Part shown: piece by piece, positions 25,453-34,270 of the stretch
How the letters are laid out: each line of letters begins with the position of its first letter
Position numbering within the stretch: the stretch's first letter is position 1
Origin: an uncultured Sunxiuqinia sp.
GTDB taxonomy: Bacteria > Bacteroidota > Bacteroidia > Bacteroidales > Prolixibacteraceae
NCBI RefSeq assembly: GCF_963678245.1
Contig: NZ_OY782774.1
Span: 235,900-299,899 of the forward strand
Direction: 5' to 3'
Length of the DNA: 64,000 nt
Program-made: the position numbers and the translations under genes
The notes under the pieces: generated by a model
The model's database searches: none
Seen by the model: only the letters and a program-made list of their open reading frames with translations
Told to the model about the DNA's origin: nothing

Positions 25453-27096
25453 ATGAAAAAGATTGCTATTCTGCTACTCCTTTTCGTTCAAATAACTTCT
25501 TTATTTGCAGCTGATCCCGTGAGTCTCTATCGCCTTTTTGAAACTTCTGTCGTTAATAATGAAGTTTATCAGAATCGATTTACTGATGTTGAGCTCCTTG
25601 TGCAATATCAAGCACCATCAGGAAGATTATTTGATTTTCGCGGATTCTTTGATGGTGATGGTAAAGGCGGTGGAGACATGAATGAAGGTAATGTTTGGAA
25701 AATGCGATTTATGCCCAACGAAACAGGAATATGGAAATATGTTTATCGTTGGTCGGATGGCACTCCGGGAGGAGATGGTCGTTTTGAATGCACTTCAGAA
25801 GGTTCCGGGAAGGGAATTTTAAAACCCTACGATAAAAACCCGCACTGGTTTGCGTACAACGGAACCGAGCCCGTTTGGTTGAAATCGTACTACGAAACCG
25901 GGCATGGCTCAATAGCTCAGGATTTCGACTGGATTATAGAAAATGTGTATGGAAAGTTGGTGGAGCATGGATACAATCATGTTCAGGTAAACTGGTTGCT
26001 TTCACTTTGTTGTTTCGAGCAATACTACAATGATGGCCCAAAGCCGGCAACATTAGATTTGGCTCTTTACGAGGAAGGGAACGTTGACGAAACAATGAAG
26101 CTTGACGTTTGGCATAGGATGGAAAGACACCTTGGATGGTTTAATCAACAGGATATTGGCGTGCACATGTTTTTAGGGGTGGATGGAAGTAAAAACGATG
26201 CTCCAGCCTGGAAGAAATTGAGCTTGACGCAAAAGGATTTTTTTGTACGTTACATGGTTGCCCGGCTGGCTCCCTTTGCTAATCTTGCCGGCTGGAATTA
26301 CGTGTGGGAAATCCCGGGAAACCGCGAAGACGAGGAGTTGGGTTTTACCCGCCTAATCAATCAATACGACATATTTGAGCATCTGTGTACTTATGAGGAT
26401 GAGTTTCCACGAGAAAATTTTTTTCATTTGCCGGAATATACTTTTGCTGCTGTCGAGAATCATGAGATAGCAGCTCCTGATAAAAACGAAGAGCGACATC
26501 TTTGGAAAGAACCCTGGACGCATCACATGGCATGTTTGCTGGGCTACGTAGGAAAGCCGGTTTATATGATTGAAGGAAATGCTTTGTGGCGCCGATTTTG
26601 GCAGGAGCGAACCGGAGCAACACAGGATGATCTTCGGCGTTCGGTTTGGGCTTGTGCTACTGCCGGGGCTTCGTTTACTTGGTGTGGTCATGCCAGTGAG
26701 TACGAATTGATGGCTAAGGGGCCGGAAGGGCTTCCGTTTTATGATGAGAATCCCTACAAGCTGTCAGAAAAATACATTTCTATTTTAAGTGATTTGATGA
26801 CAAATGAGTTGGCTTTCTATCGGATGACCCCAAGTGATCAGTTGCTGTCGAATCATTCTGCACTACAGGTTTATGCACTAGCTGAGCCGGGTGAACAATA
26901 TTTGGTTTTTGCTCCCGATGGTGAGCCTTTTTCGTTGAAATTGGAATCAGGAACCTACTCCAATAACTTTTGGCTAAACACAGAGACTGGGGATAAAAAG
27001 ACGTTGAAAGAGATTATTAAGGCAAATGGAGATGAGCCGGTGGATTTCAAAGCTCCTGACCAGTCCGTTGATTGGGCGCTGGTGATCAGAAAATAA
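25453..27096 (+). CDS. Secreted glycoside hydrolase-like protein (DUF5060 plus apiosidase-like barrel)
   Basis: A 547-aa exported protein with a signal peptide at 1-19 (IAILLLLFVQITSLFA). Residues about 20-130 form a DUF5060-type Ig-like domain (RLFETSVVNNEVY, VWKMRFMPNETGIWKYVYRWSDG). A TIM-barrel-like domain follows (PVWLKSYYETG, NHVQVNWLLSLCC, GVHMFLGVDG). Two Glu positions stand out: E286 in NYVWEIPGN and E374 in VYMIEGNALW. They are spaced like the acid/base and nucleophile of retaining clan GH-A enzymes. The C-terminus ends with a small beta domain (LQVYALAEPGEQYLVFAPDG). The barrel resembles the apiosidase-like (DUF4038, GH140-related) superfamily, but the substrate is not proven. It is divergent from ribB-deoR and shares an operator-like sequence with the kinase operon. 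Confidence 0.75.
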   Translation: MKKIAILLLLFVQITSLFAADPVSLYRLFETSVVNNEVYQNRFTDVELLVQYQAPSGRLFDFRGFFDGDGKGGGDMNEGNVWKMRFMPNETGIWKYVYRWSDGTPGGDGRFECTSEGSGKGILKPYDKNPHWFAYNGTEPVWLKSYYETGHGSIAQDFDWIIENVYGKLVEHGYNHVQVNWLLSLCCFEQYYNDGPKPATLDLALYEEGNVDETMKLDVWHRMERHLGWFNQQDIGVHMFLGVDGSKNDAPAWKKLSLTQKDFFVRYMVARLAPFANLAGWNYVWEIPGNREDEELGFTRLINQYDIFEHLCTYEDEFPRENFFHLPEYTFAAVENHEIAAPDKNEERHLWKEPWTHHMACLLGYVGKPVYMIEGNALWRRFWQERTGATQDDLRRSVWACATAGASFTWCGHASEYELMAKGPEGLPFYDENPYKLSEKYISILSDLMTNELAFYRMTPSDQLLSNHSALQVYALAEPGEQYLVFAPDGEPFSLKLESGTYSNNFWLNTETGDKKTLKEIIKANGDEPVDFKAPDQSVDWALVIRK

Positions 27097-27117
27097 TCAC
27101 CAGCTTTTGTTGGGCTT

Positions 27118-27699
27118 TTAATTCGTTTTCTTGGTAAACTTGGTCAGGATCACAATTTGCTGACCATTTACGCGGCCTTCAATATGTTCGGGGTTATCGT
27201 GCACCAACGAAATGCCGCGAACAGCTGTTCCGCGTTTGGCAACAAAGCTCGTTCCCTTAACATTCAAGTCTTTAATCAGTACGACGGTGTCGCCGGCTTC
27301 AATGGGTACTCCATTGCTGTCGATGTGTTTCGGACCGCTGGTTTCTGTAACTACCGGTTCGCCCGATTTTGCCCATGCCAGCACATCTTCTTCCAGGTAA
27401 AGCATATCGATTAGGTTTTGAGCCCAGCCTTCGCCGCGCAACTTATTTAGCATACGCCAAGCCATTACCTGCACAGCAGGAACCTGACTCCACATGCTGT
27501 CATTCAGGCAATGCCAGTGGTTTACATCGATCTTCTCAGCATCTTCAATTTGCTCCAGACACTTGCTACACAGGAGTGTATTTTCGTTAGCAGTAGCACT
27601 TGTTTTTGGTGGTACTTGGTAAACACTTAGTTCGATGTTTGATCCACACAATTCGCAGGTTGAACCGCTGCGCTCCATTAATTCGTTCTCCAGACTCAT
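27118..27699 (-). CDS. PhnA-domain zinc-ribbon protein (YjdM-like)
   Basis: A 193-aa cytoplasmic protein with two parts. A zinc ribbon near the N-terminus has CELCGSN (17-23) and CSKCLEQI about 25 residues later. The C-terminal SH3-like PhnA domain contains HIDSNGVPIEAGDTVVLIKDLNVKG, then VKRGTxVRGI-like spacing and EGRVNGQQIVILTKF. This family is often annotated as an alkylphosphonate-utilisation protein, but its function is not established and no phosphonate genes are nearby. The stops of this gene and the glycoside hydrolase are 21 bp apart, convergent. Confidence 0.88.
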   Translation of the reverse strand: MSLENELMERSGSTCELCGSNIELSVYQVPPKTSATANENTLLCSKCLEQIEDAEKIDVNHWHCLNDSMWSQVPAVQVMAWRMLNKLRGEGWAQNLIDMLYLEEDVLAWAKSGEPVVTETSGPKHIDSNGVPIEAGDTVVLIKDLNVKGTSFVAKRGTAVRGISLVHDNPEHIEGRVNGQQIVILTKFTKKTN

Positions 27700-27747
27700 C
27701 TGTTGTTATTTATTAAAATTATTGATTGGCTATACTTTTAAGGGCGG

Positions 27748-27755
27748 CAAAGATA
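27748..27755 (-). promoter_or_regulatory. Candidate -7 box for the PhnA-like gene
   Basis: TATCTTTG on the - strand matches TAnnTTTG and is 48 bp before the start at 27699. No clear -33 element was found. Confidence 0.4.
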
Positions 27756-27813
27756 CTTTTATCAATTGAAATCGGGTAATAATCATTAAGACTTTTTAGT
27801 CAGATACTTACAA

Positions 27814-27845
27814 ATATTTAATGCATTTATAAATGCATTAAATAT
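27814..27845. repeat. Perfect 32-bp palindrome
   Basis: Every base from 27814 to 27845 pairs symmetrically about the centre between 27829 and 27830, with core ATGCATTTATAAATGCAT. It is A+T-rich and lies between the end of the sigma/membrane-protein operon (27890) and the PhnA-like gene start. No T-run follows on the - strand, so it is a poor ordinary terminator. It could be a cruciform, an operator or an RNA 3' hairpin. Confidence 0.9.
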
Positions 27846-27889
27846 ATTTTGAAGATAATTCGGTCTAAATTATATCGTTTCTTTTCTGA

Positions 27890-28495
27890 TTATTCGATTG
27901 CGTTAATTTCTTTAAGAAAAGACAAGGATTCCTGTATTTTTCTATTTGGAAATTTCTTCAGAATAAAGACAATAATTAACGCAACAATTAGACTGGCAGC
28001 AGTTTGAAGGACTACCCAATTGCTGTATTGGTATAAATCGATATTAAGAATGCTTTGTGACATGACGATTAAAAAAGCTGTTGAAAAAAGTGGAATAATA
28101 ACGTACAGTAGGTTTTTCTCCATCTGTTCATAATATTTCAATTTTTCAATGCTTTTTTGAGTTTCAACCAGTGACTGGCTGGCATGAATGCGACGATAGT
28201 ACAGATAGAGCTTATGGCCGCTGAAAGTCAGACTAAATAACGAAATAAGAAGCAGTAAAAATGCCGGACCTGAGTATTTTATGACCGTGAACTGATCGAT
28301 GACATACAAAATAAGAAAGAGAGCAAATGGAATATTAAAAGCGATTTCGATCCAGCTACTGAGTTTCAACTCATACAATTTCGATTTTATTTTTTGCATA
28401 CTTACTTCTTTAAACATGGCTTTGTTGATTTTTAGATTGGTTTCCAGACTTTCGTCTGCACGATTCCAAATGTTATTTAATTCTTGAAAATCCAT
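27890..28495 (-). CDS. Membrane protein, probable partner of the ECF sigma factor
   Basis: A 201-aa protein. The soluble N-terminus (1-50, MDFQELNNIWNRADESLETNLKINKAMFKEV) is followed by four probable membrane helices: IAFNIPFALFLILYVIDQF, AFLLLLISLFSLTFSGHKLYLYY, LLYVIIPLFSTAFLIVMS and VVLQTAASLIVALIIVFIL. It starts 4 bp after the sigma factor stop, so the two are translationally linked. The layout suggests an anti-sigma-like membrane protein, but there is no zinc-binding anti-sigma (H-x3-C-x2-C) motif. Many Bacteroidota have such pairs, and the stimulus is unknown. Confidence 0.7.
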   Translation of the reverse strand: MDFQELNNIWNRADESLETNLKINKAMFKEVSMQKIKSKLYELKLSSWIEIAFNIPFALFLILYVIDQFTVIKYSGPAFLLLLISLFSLTFSGHKLYLYYRRIHASQSLVETQKSIEKLKYYEQMEKNLLYVIIPLFSTAFLIVMSQSILNIDLYQYSNWVVLQTAASLIVALIIVFILKKFPNRKIQESLSFLKEINAIE

Positions 28496-28499
28496 TTCT

Positions 28500-28997
28500 T
28501 TATGTTTTTAAGTTTGAACTTATTTTCTTTTTTATCCGATTTATTTTAGTGGCGACATTCGTTTCGGAAATGCCTACAATACTCGATATTTCATTGTTTT
28601 TGTGACCTTCGAGATAAAGAATGATAATGGCTTTGTCGAATGGTTTCAGCTGATTGATAATCTGGTAAACCTGTGTTAGTCGTTCGTCTTCTTTTTGGGT
28701 ATCCCAATTGAGCAAACTTTGATCTGACTGATAGCTGTCGACTGTCTTTTTTCGTGTTTTTTCTTTTCGCATAAACGAAATCGACACATTCAGTGCAATT
28801 CGGTACATCCAGGTCGAAACAGCATATCGACTATCGTAATTCGGAAACGCCTTCCAAAGCTGAAGGATGATTTCCTGGCTCAGGTCTTTTCGGTCGTCGG
28901 GATGCTCCCCGTAAAGGTTGGAGACCTTATAAATGATCTTCTTGTTCTTTTCCAGAAGGTCGATAAATTGCTCTTCGAGTGATGATGACGTTTTCAA
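28500..28997 (-). CDS. ECF-type RNA polymerase sigma factor
   Basis: A 165-aa group 4 sigma factor. Region 2 shows IIYKVSNLYGEHPDDRKDLSQEIILQLWKAFPNYDSRYAVSTWMYRIALNVSISFMRK, including the conserved D-D-x3-D-L-x-Q-E stretch. Region 4 shows LKPFDKAIIILYLEGHKNNEISSIVGISETNVATKINRIKKKI, a helix-turn-helix for the -35-type element. The only possible start in the open frame is TTG at 28997, because a stop lies a few codons upstream and no ATG occurs for many residues. The downstream gene is a membrane protein that is its likely regulator. Confidence 0.9.
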   Translation of the reverse strand: MKTSSSLEEQFIDLLEKNKKIIYKVSNLYGEHPDDRKDLSQEIILQLWKAFPNYDSRYAVSTWMYRIALNVSISFMRKEKTRKKTVDSYQSDQSLLNWDTQKEDERLTQVYQIINQLKPFDKAIIILYLEGHKNNEISSIVGISETNVATKINRIKKKISSNLKT

Positions 28998-29145
28998 TGT
29001 TCTTCGTTTTTAAACTTCTTTACTTCATTATTCGCATGAACCATCAAAAATTCACACTTGCGTGATTTTTTTATAATTACCCAACAATTAGCTGAGTATA
29101 AATATAAATACAATCATTTTGTTGCGAAATGTTCAAGAACAAAGA

Positions 29146-29167
29146 AGGAGGCCAATTGGCCTCCTTT
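29146..29167. terminator. Hairpin after the tricorn-like protease gene
   Basis: A perfect 22-bp inverted repeat (AAGGAGGCC-AATT-GGCCTCCTT) lies 21 bp past the stop of the - strand gene that ends at 29189. The following - strand sequence is only moderately T-rich (CTTTGTTCTT), so it is a plausible but not ideal intrinsic terminator. Confidence 0.6.
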
Positions 29168-29188
29168 AGTAGAATTGGTATGAAATGC

Positions 29189-32100
29189 TTATTTTGTTTT
29201 GTCCGGTGCTTCCGGAATTGCAGGCAGTGGTTTATATTCAGTTTTAATTTTTTCTTTAATGACTTCAATGGCTTTTTGCAATTGAGCATCATTTCCCAAG
29301 TACTCTTGATACGGATTATTATCCAATACAATATCAGGTTCAACACCATGCCCTTCAATTATCCATTCACTTTTCTCGGAAGAGTAGGAGGCAAATTCCG
29401 GCTTGCGAAGCTCTGCTCCGTCTATAAATGGCAGAGAACCACTGATGCCTACTACGCCTCCCCAGCTGCGGGTTCCGATGACTGTGCCCAGTTTATAGTG
29501 TTTAAACGCATAAGGGAAAAGATCGCCATCTGATGCTGAATACTTGTCGATCAGCAACACCTTGGGGCCGAGTAGCATTTGATTGGGTACAGGAGTTGGG
29601 TGCGGGTAGTTTCGGCGTGTGTTGGCGCGTTGCGCTACTCGCTGCAAGCGTTCAATAAGCATGGGTGAAACATTGCCGCCTCCATTTCCGCGGTCGTCAA
29701 TTACTAAGCCTTTTTTGTTGAGTTGTGGATAGAACAACTTCGAAAATTGATTCAGTCCATTTGGACCCATGTCGGGGACGTGAATGTAACCAACTTCTCC
29801 GTTTGTTGCTTCATTTACTTTGCGGATATTATCCTGAACCCAGTTGTAATAATACAGGCTCGACTCGTCAGCAATTGGAGTAATTAAAACGCTACGAGCA
29901 CCTTCCTTTGTTGGCTTATTGTTAAGAGTTATCTCAACCTCTTTGTTGGCTTTTCCTACGAGCAATGCAAAAAGATTTCCTTCATTCTTTGTGCTTTGGC
30001 CATTTATCGCGATAATGAAGTCGCCTTCCTGAGCATTAACTCCAATTTCCTGTAATGGAGAGCGGAGTTGCTTGCTCCAGTTGGCTCCATCCAGTATTCG
30101 ATCAATTTTAAAATAGCCAGAGGGATCAGTACTAATTTTGGCTCCCAACAGTCCTGTCTTTATTCGTATGGGTTCGGGACGGTCGCCACTTTGCACATAG
30201 GCGTGACCTACGTTTAATTCGCCAATTAATTCGCCAATCAGGTAAGTTAAATCGTCGCGATGGCGAGCATAAGGAATTAAAACTGCGTACTTGTCGTGCA
30301 TGGCTTGCCAGTCTAGTCCGTGCATGCTTTCAACATAGAAAAAGTCACGCATTTGTCGCCAGCTTTCATCGTAAATCTGTTTCCACTCTGCCTGATAGTC
30401 GACCCAAACTTTCATGTTCGAGAGTTCGATGGTTTTATCAAGCGAAACGTTGGATGAAGGAAGGTCGATAACAGCCCATTTTTTATCTTTAACAACAAGC
30501 ATTTTTTTGTGGTTGGCCGAAATGCCATAGTTGAAGTTGCCAAGTATTGTTTCTTTCTTTTCTTTCAGATCATATAGTTTCGCATTTCGCTCGTTACCAT
30601 AATTATAGTAGTATACTTTGTTCCCGACACAAGCTACATTGTAATAGTTTGATGCTGCAATTGGAAGCGAAATGATTCGATTCGCAAGTCCATCGAAATC
30701 GATTTTCACAGTTTGGTCAACTTTCTTGTCTTCCGATTTGTCATCAGTTTTCTTTTTCTCATCCTTGTTTTCGTTTTCAACTTTTACAGTGTCGTTTTCA
30801 AGAGCAAAAGGCGAAGGAGTATCTTTTGATAGAATAGCCAGATATATCCGGCTCATGTTTTCGTAGGCGTGATTCCACTCTGTATTGCTGTATGTTGGGT
30901 TAAAATCGCGTGCTGAAACAAAGGTGATGTATTTGCCATCGCTTGAAAAAGATGGTGAACCGGAATCGTACCAATTATCGGTAATGTCGTGTAGTTTTTT
31001 ATCATCTAGATTATAAACTACAATTTTCGAGAATTGATTATCTGTTGGTAAACTAAAGGTAATCCATTTGCTGTCGGGCGACCAGTTGTAGGCACTTATT
31101 ACACCGTATTCAGCCTGTTTAACGGTTGTTATTTTTTTGCTGTCGATATCAACATATCGTAATCGTAGTTTTCGGTCCGACCACATAATTTTCTTGCTAT
31201 CAGGCGACCATTCCAGACTGAATTTGTAGGTATCTGCATTTTTCGTCAGCTGAATTAGTTCGGTATTGCCTTTTTGGTCTTCGATGTATACTTCAAATTC
31301 ACCTGATTTATCAGAAAGGTAAGCGATGTACTTCCCATCGGGAGACCAAACTGCAGTTCGTTCGTGCGCCCCCGGAGTTTTCGTGAGATTGTAAGTAATT
31401 CCTTTTTCAGAAGGGACACTAAAAACGTCGCCACGAGCTGAAAAGACTACTCGCTCCCCGTTTGGCGAAATATCGCCATCGGTAATGTGTTTCGCTGCAT
31501 CTTTCCATTCGTTTCGTGCATAAATAAAATCATTCTCAATTTGTACAGGAACTTTAACAGGCGTTTTGTCTTTAACGCTCATTTTGTAGATGTAACCGCC
31601 ATTTTCAAAAACAATGTAATCGTCACCAATCGATGGAAACTTAATGTCGTATTCAGTAAAATTGGTGACTTTTTCTACCGCCTTAGTTGTGATGTTATAA
31701 ACGAAAAGGTTCATCGTGCGGTCGCGATCCGAGAGAAAGAAAATCTCGTCGCCAGCCCACATTGGAAAGATATCCTGTGCATCATTGTCGGTAATTTGGC
31801 TGACTTCCTTCGTGTCGAAATCAAAAGTCCAAACATCGTCGGCCATTCCACCTTTGTAGTATTTCCAGGTTCTGAATTCACGAAAAACCCGGTTGAAAGC
31901 CAATTTTTTGCCATCAGGTGAGTAGCTGCAAAAGCCTCCTTCTGACAAAGGAAGTTCTGTTGACAATCCACCTTCGGCTGGTATTTTAAACAGTTGCCCT
32001 TTAAAGGAGTTGAAACTTTGCTTGCGTGATCGGTAAATAATGTTTTTACCATCGGGAGTCCAACTCATTACAATATTGTTTGGCCCCATCCGATCCGATA

Positions 32101-32452
32101 TTTTATCGCGATTCAACGTTGCCGTGTAGGTTAACCTGCGAGGCGATCCGCCAGATGCCGGCATTACAAAAACTTCGGTGTTACCATCGTATTGACCAGT
32201 AAAGGCCAGCTGGCTGCCGTCGGGTGAAAAGTGGGCAAACATCTCAAACCCAATGTCGTTGGTTAGCTTTCGGGCTGTTCCGCCATTAGCCGGCACCGTG
32301 TATAAATCGCCAGCGTAGGTAAATGCGATTTGATTGCCAGAAATGGTTGGAAATCGCAAAAGTCTTGCTTCTTCGGGTTGTGCCGAAATACTACTCGAAC
32401 CGAGTAGAAGGATAAAAATCAATGCATAAAAATTTCTAATCATACTTTTCAC
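29189..32452 (-). CDS. Tricorn-like S41 peptidase
   Basis: A 1087-aa exported protein with a signal peptide at 1-24 (FILLLGSSSISAQ). Residues about 30-300 and 310-560 form two beta-propellers made of WD40-like/PD40 repeats (FSPDGSQLAFTG, YSPDGKKLAFN, WSPDGKYIAYLS, WSPDSKWITFSLP). A highly charged Lys/Asp/Glu linker lies near 557-577. The core and PDZ parts follow (IGVNAQEGDFIIAINGQ). The S41 catalytic domain has IDDRGNGGGNVSP and the nucleophile S974 in YSASDGDLF, then GTRSWGGVVGISG. The order matches tricorn protease, a peptide-degrading enzyme; the bacterial homologues act in the periplasm or outside. It is probably monocistronic. Confidence 0.92.
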   Translation of the reverse strand: MKSMIRNFYALIFILLLGSSSISAQPEEARLLRFPTISGNQIAFTYAGDLYTVPANGGTARKLTNDIGFEMFAHFSPDGSQLAFTGQYDGNTEVFVMPASGGSPRRLTYTATLNRDKISDRMGPNNIVMSWTPDGKNIIYRSRKQSFNSFKGQLFKIPAEGGLSTELPLSEGGFCSYSPDGKKLAFNRVFREFRTWKYYKGGMADDVWTFDFDTKEVSQITDNDAQDIFPMWAGDEIFFLSDRDRTMNLFVYNITTKAVEKVTNFTEYDIKFPSIGDDYIVFENGGYIYKMSVKDKTPVKVPVQIENDFIYARNEWKDAAKHITDGDISPNGERVVFSARGDVFSVPSEKGITYNLTKTPGAHERTAVWSPDGKYIAYLSDKSGEFEVYIEDQKGNTELIQLTKNADTYKFSLEWSPDSKKIMWSDRKLRLRYVDIDSKKITTVKQAEYGVISAYNWSPDSKWITFSLPTDNQFSKIVVYNLDDKKLHDITDNWYDSGSPSFSSDGKYITFVSARDFNPTYSNTEWNHAYENMSRIYLAILSKDTPSPFALENDTVKVENENKDEKKKTDDKSEDKKVDQTVKIDFDGLANRIISLPIAASNYYNVACVGNKVYYYNYGNERNAKLYDLKEKKETILGNFNYGISANHKKMLVVKDKKWAVIDLPSSNVSLDKTIELSNMKVWVDYQAEWKQIYDESWRQMRDFFYVESMHGLDWQAMHDKYAVLIPYARHRDDLTYLIGELIGELNVGHAYVQSGDRPEPIRIKTGLLGAKISTDPSGYFKIDRILDGANWSKQLRSPLQEIGVNAQEGDFIIAINGQSTKNEGNLFALLVGKANKEVEITLNNKPTKEGARSVLITPIADESSLYYYNWVQDNIRKVNEATNGEVGYIHVPDMGPNGLNQFSKLFYPQLNKKGLVIDDRGNGGGNVSPMLIERLQRVAQRANTRRNYPHPTPVPNQMLLGPKVLLIDKYSASDGDLFPYAFKHYKLGTVIGTRSWGGVVGISGSLPFIDGAELRKPEFASYSSEKSEWIIEGHGVEPDIVLDNNPYQEYLGNDAQLQKAIEVIKEKIKTEYKPLPAIPEAPDKTK

Positions 32453-32690
32453 TTTTAATTTTCTTTAATATAGTTGTTGTGTTTCAGTATTTAGTATTGG
32501 TGTTATTTCTGTCATATCATTACAGAAAAATACGTCAATATTAATATTGTTAACAGGTAGTATTGCCAAAAAGTTATTTCTTTTTGAGATGAAGGGGTTT
32601 TGTTAAAAGCCTGAACATAAATTCCGAATCATTGTCCTATTTTGTGAGCACCAATTTTAATCAGTTTTTATTGAATAGTCAACAGATATC

Positions 32691-33299
32691 ATGATTCACC
32701 TCTTACTTATTCGTCACGGAGAAACCATTGAGAATGCTAACAATATTTGTCAGGGACAACAACACGGTCAATTGTCCGATTTGGGAGTTCAGCAAGCAAA
32801 GAATCTAGCGCTGAAACTACGGGGTGAACCGTTGGATTGTATTATCTCAAGCGACTTGAAACGAACAGTTGACACATCCAATGAAATTTTAAAGTTCCAT
32901 CCTGACTTAAAACTGGAAACAGATCCATTGTTGCGAGAGCGATCATTACCCCTGTGGGAAGGCAAGCCATTTCCGAAAAACTGGAGGTGGGAGTATTTGC
33001 CTGAAGGTTCGGAAACCAATGAAGATATGATGGCACGAGCTTCCGGTTTTATTCAGAAACTACTGAAGCATTACGACGGTAAACGTGTGGCTGCCGTTAC
33101 TCATGGTGGCTTACTACGCGCGTTTCGCACCGTAATTGAAAATAAGCCGGCCTCCGATTATTTTTCATGGGATGCCAGTAAAAACACTTCGCTTAGTCGG
33201 ATTGAACTGCACCCTGATGACAATCATCGTTTCCTTGAAATTAACAACACCGACCATTTGGACATCGACACGCCTCAAACGAATCAGTCGTTTTCATAA
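32691..33299 (+). CDS. Histidine phosphatase family protein (phosphoglycerate mutase-like)
   Basis: A 202-aa protein with LLIRHGET (R8, H9, G10; H9 takes the phosphate), SSDLKRTVDTS, RERSLPLWEGKP and the second catalytic His in VTHGGLLRAF. The ERSLPLWEG region, in place of the mutase EHHYG, suggests a phosphatase of the CobC/broad-specificity branch rather than glycolytic mutase. The substrate cannot be told. It is divergent from the tricorn-like gene, 238 bp away, and followed by 315 bp of empty sequence. Confidence 0.87.
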   Translation: MIHLLLIRHGETIENANNICQGQQHGQLSDLGVQQAKNLALKLRGEPLDCIISSDLKRTVDTSNEILKFHPDLKLETDPLLRERSLPLWEGKPFPKNWRWEYLPEGSETNEDMMARASGFIQKLLKHYDGKRVAAVTHGGLLRAFRTVIENKPASDYFSWDASKNTSLSRIELHPDDNHRFLEINNTDHLDIDTPQTNQSFS

Positions 33300-33614
33300 A
33301 TAAGGTGCCGGAATCTTGTGTTGCACTTCTCCTTAATTTGGAACAGTATTGAGTTCAAAATAAATACTCGGCATTGAGATTAAAATTAAATGTTAATACG
33401 AGCACGATCTCCGATCGATCTCGAAGATTTTGACGCGAGAAGTTGAGAAATTCAATTAACGAAGTTCCCCGGGGAATAGATGAATTCTTTTTTTGCTGTT
33501 GATTAAAATTAATTCATTTTTAAATTATGGGTAATGTTGTTCCTAAATGGATAGTATTCCTTTGATCCTTGAAAAAATATGTAATTTCGATCAAAATTAG
33601 AAAGGGAAACTACC
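33300..33614. other. Intergenic region between the phosphatase genes
   Basis: 315 bp without a gene. It holds a perfect 12-bp palindrome TTCCCCGGGGAA at 33465-33476 and a GATC-rich stretch near 33404-33424 (CGATCTCCGATCGATCTCG). Neither could be assigned. No clear promoter or terminator was seen. Confidence 0.5.
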
Positions 33615-34205
33615 ATGAAGCTTGATAAACATCCGGATGCAGAGGCGTTAATTTTTGATTTAGACGGCACTTTGTCCGATTCGCTCCCGGTACATATTGC
33701 CACTTGGGAGATTGTTTGCAAAAAGTACAATTGTAAGTTTGATCCGGCAATTGTATACGAACTAACCGGAATGCCAACTATTCAGTTTGCGTATCGAATT
33801 ATAAAAGACAACCAGTTGGAAGGTGCTGATCCGGAAGAAATGGTAAAAATGAAGCAACAAACATTTTGGGAAATGCTTGAAGGTCTTCGAGCACACGAGT
33901 TGGTGGTGAGCTTGGTACATAAATACCATGGCAAAATTCCGATGGCTGTTGGTACTGGTGCAAATCGAAAAAGTGCTGAACTACAATTGCAGGCCTTGGG
34001 TATTTACGACAAGTTTGATGCGATTGTAACAGCCGACGATGTAACCGAGCATAAACCGGAGCCTCATACTTTTTTAAAATGTGCGGAGCTAATCAATATA
34101 AGTCCTGCAAAATGCCATGTTTACGAAGATGGAGTGTTAGGAATGCAGGCTGCAAAAACGGCAGGTATGTTTTTAACTGACGTTCGCCCTTATCTTGAAA
34201 ATTAG
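33615..34205 (+). CDS. HAD-family phosphatase (beta-phosphoglucomutase/YqaB-like)
   Basis: A 196-aa HAD superfamily hydrolase with cap type 1. Motif I is FDLDGTLSDS, with nucleophile D15 and acid/base D17. A helical cap contains YELTGMPTIQFAYRII. Motif II is AVGTGANRKSA, motif III has HKPEPHTFL, and motif IV is VYEDGVLGMQAAKTAGM. The pattern GTGANRKSAE with KPEPHTFLKCAE resembles fructose-1-phosphatase YqaB and beta-phosphoglucomutase-type proteins. The substrate is unproven. The AEC transporter gene starts 65 bp downstream on the same strand. Confidence 0.87.
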   Translation: MKLDKHPDAEALIFDLDGTLSDSLPVHIATWEIVCKKYNCKFDPAIVYELTGMPTIQFAYRIIKDNQLEGADPEEMVKMKQQTFWEMLEGLRAHELVVSLVHKYHGKIPMAVGTGANRKSAELQLQALGIYDKFDAIVTADDVTEHKPEPHTFLKCAELINISPAKCHVYEDGVLGMQAAKTAGMFLTDVRPYLEN

Positions 34206-34270
34206 TTTTACATTCAAAATAAGAACTGACATCTTTTTGAGCTTTTTTACCTTTTCCCAGCTCTAATTCT

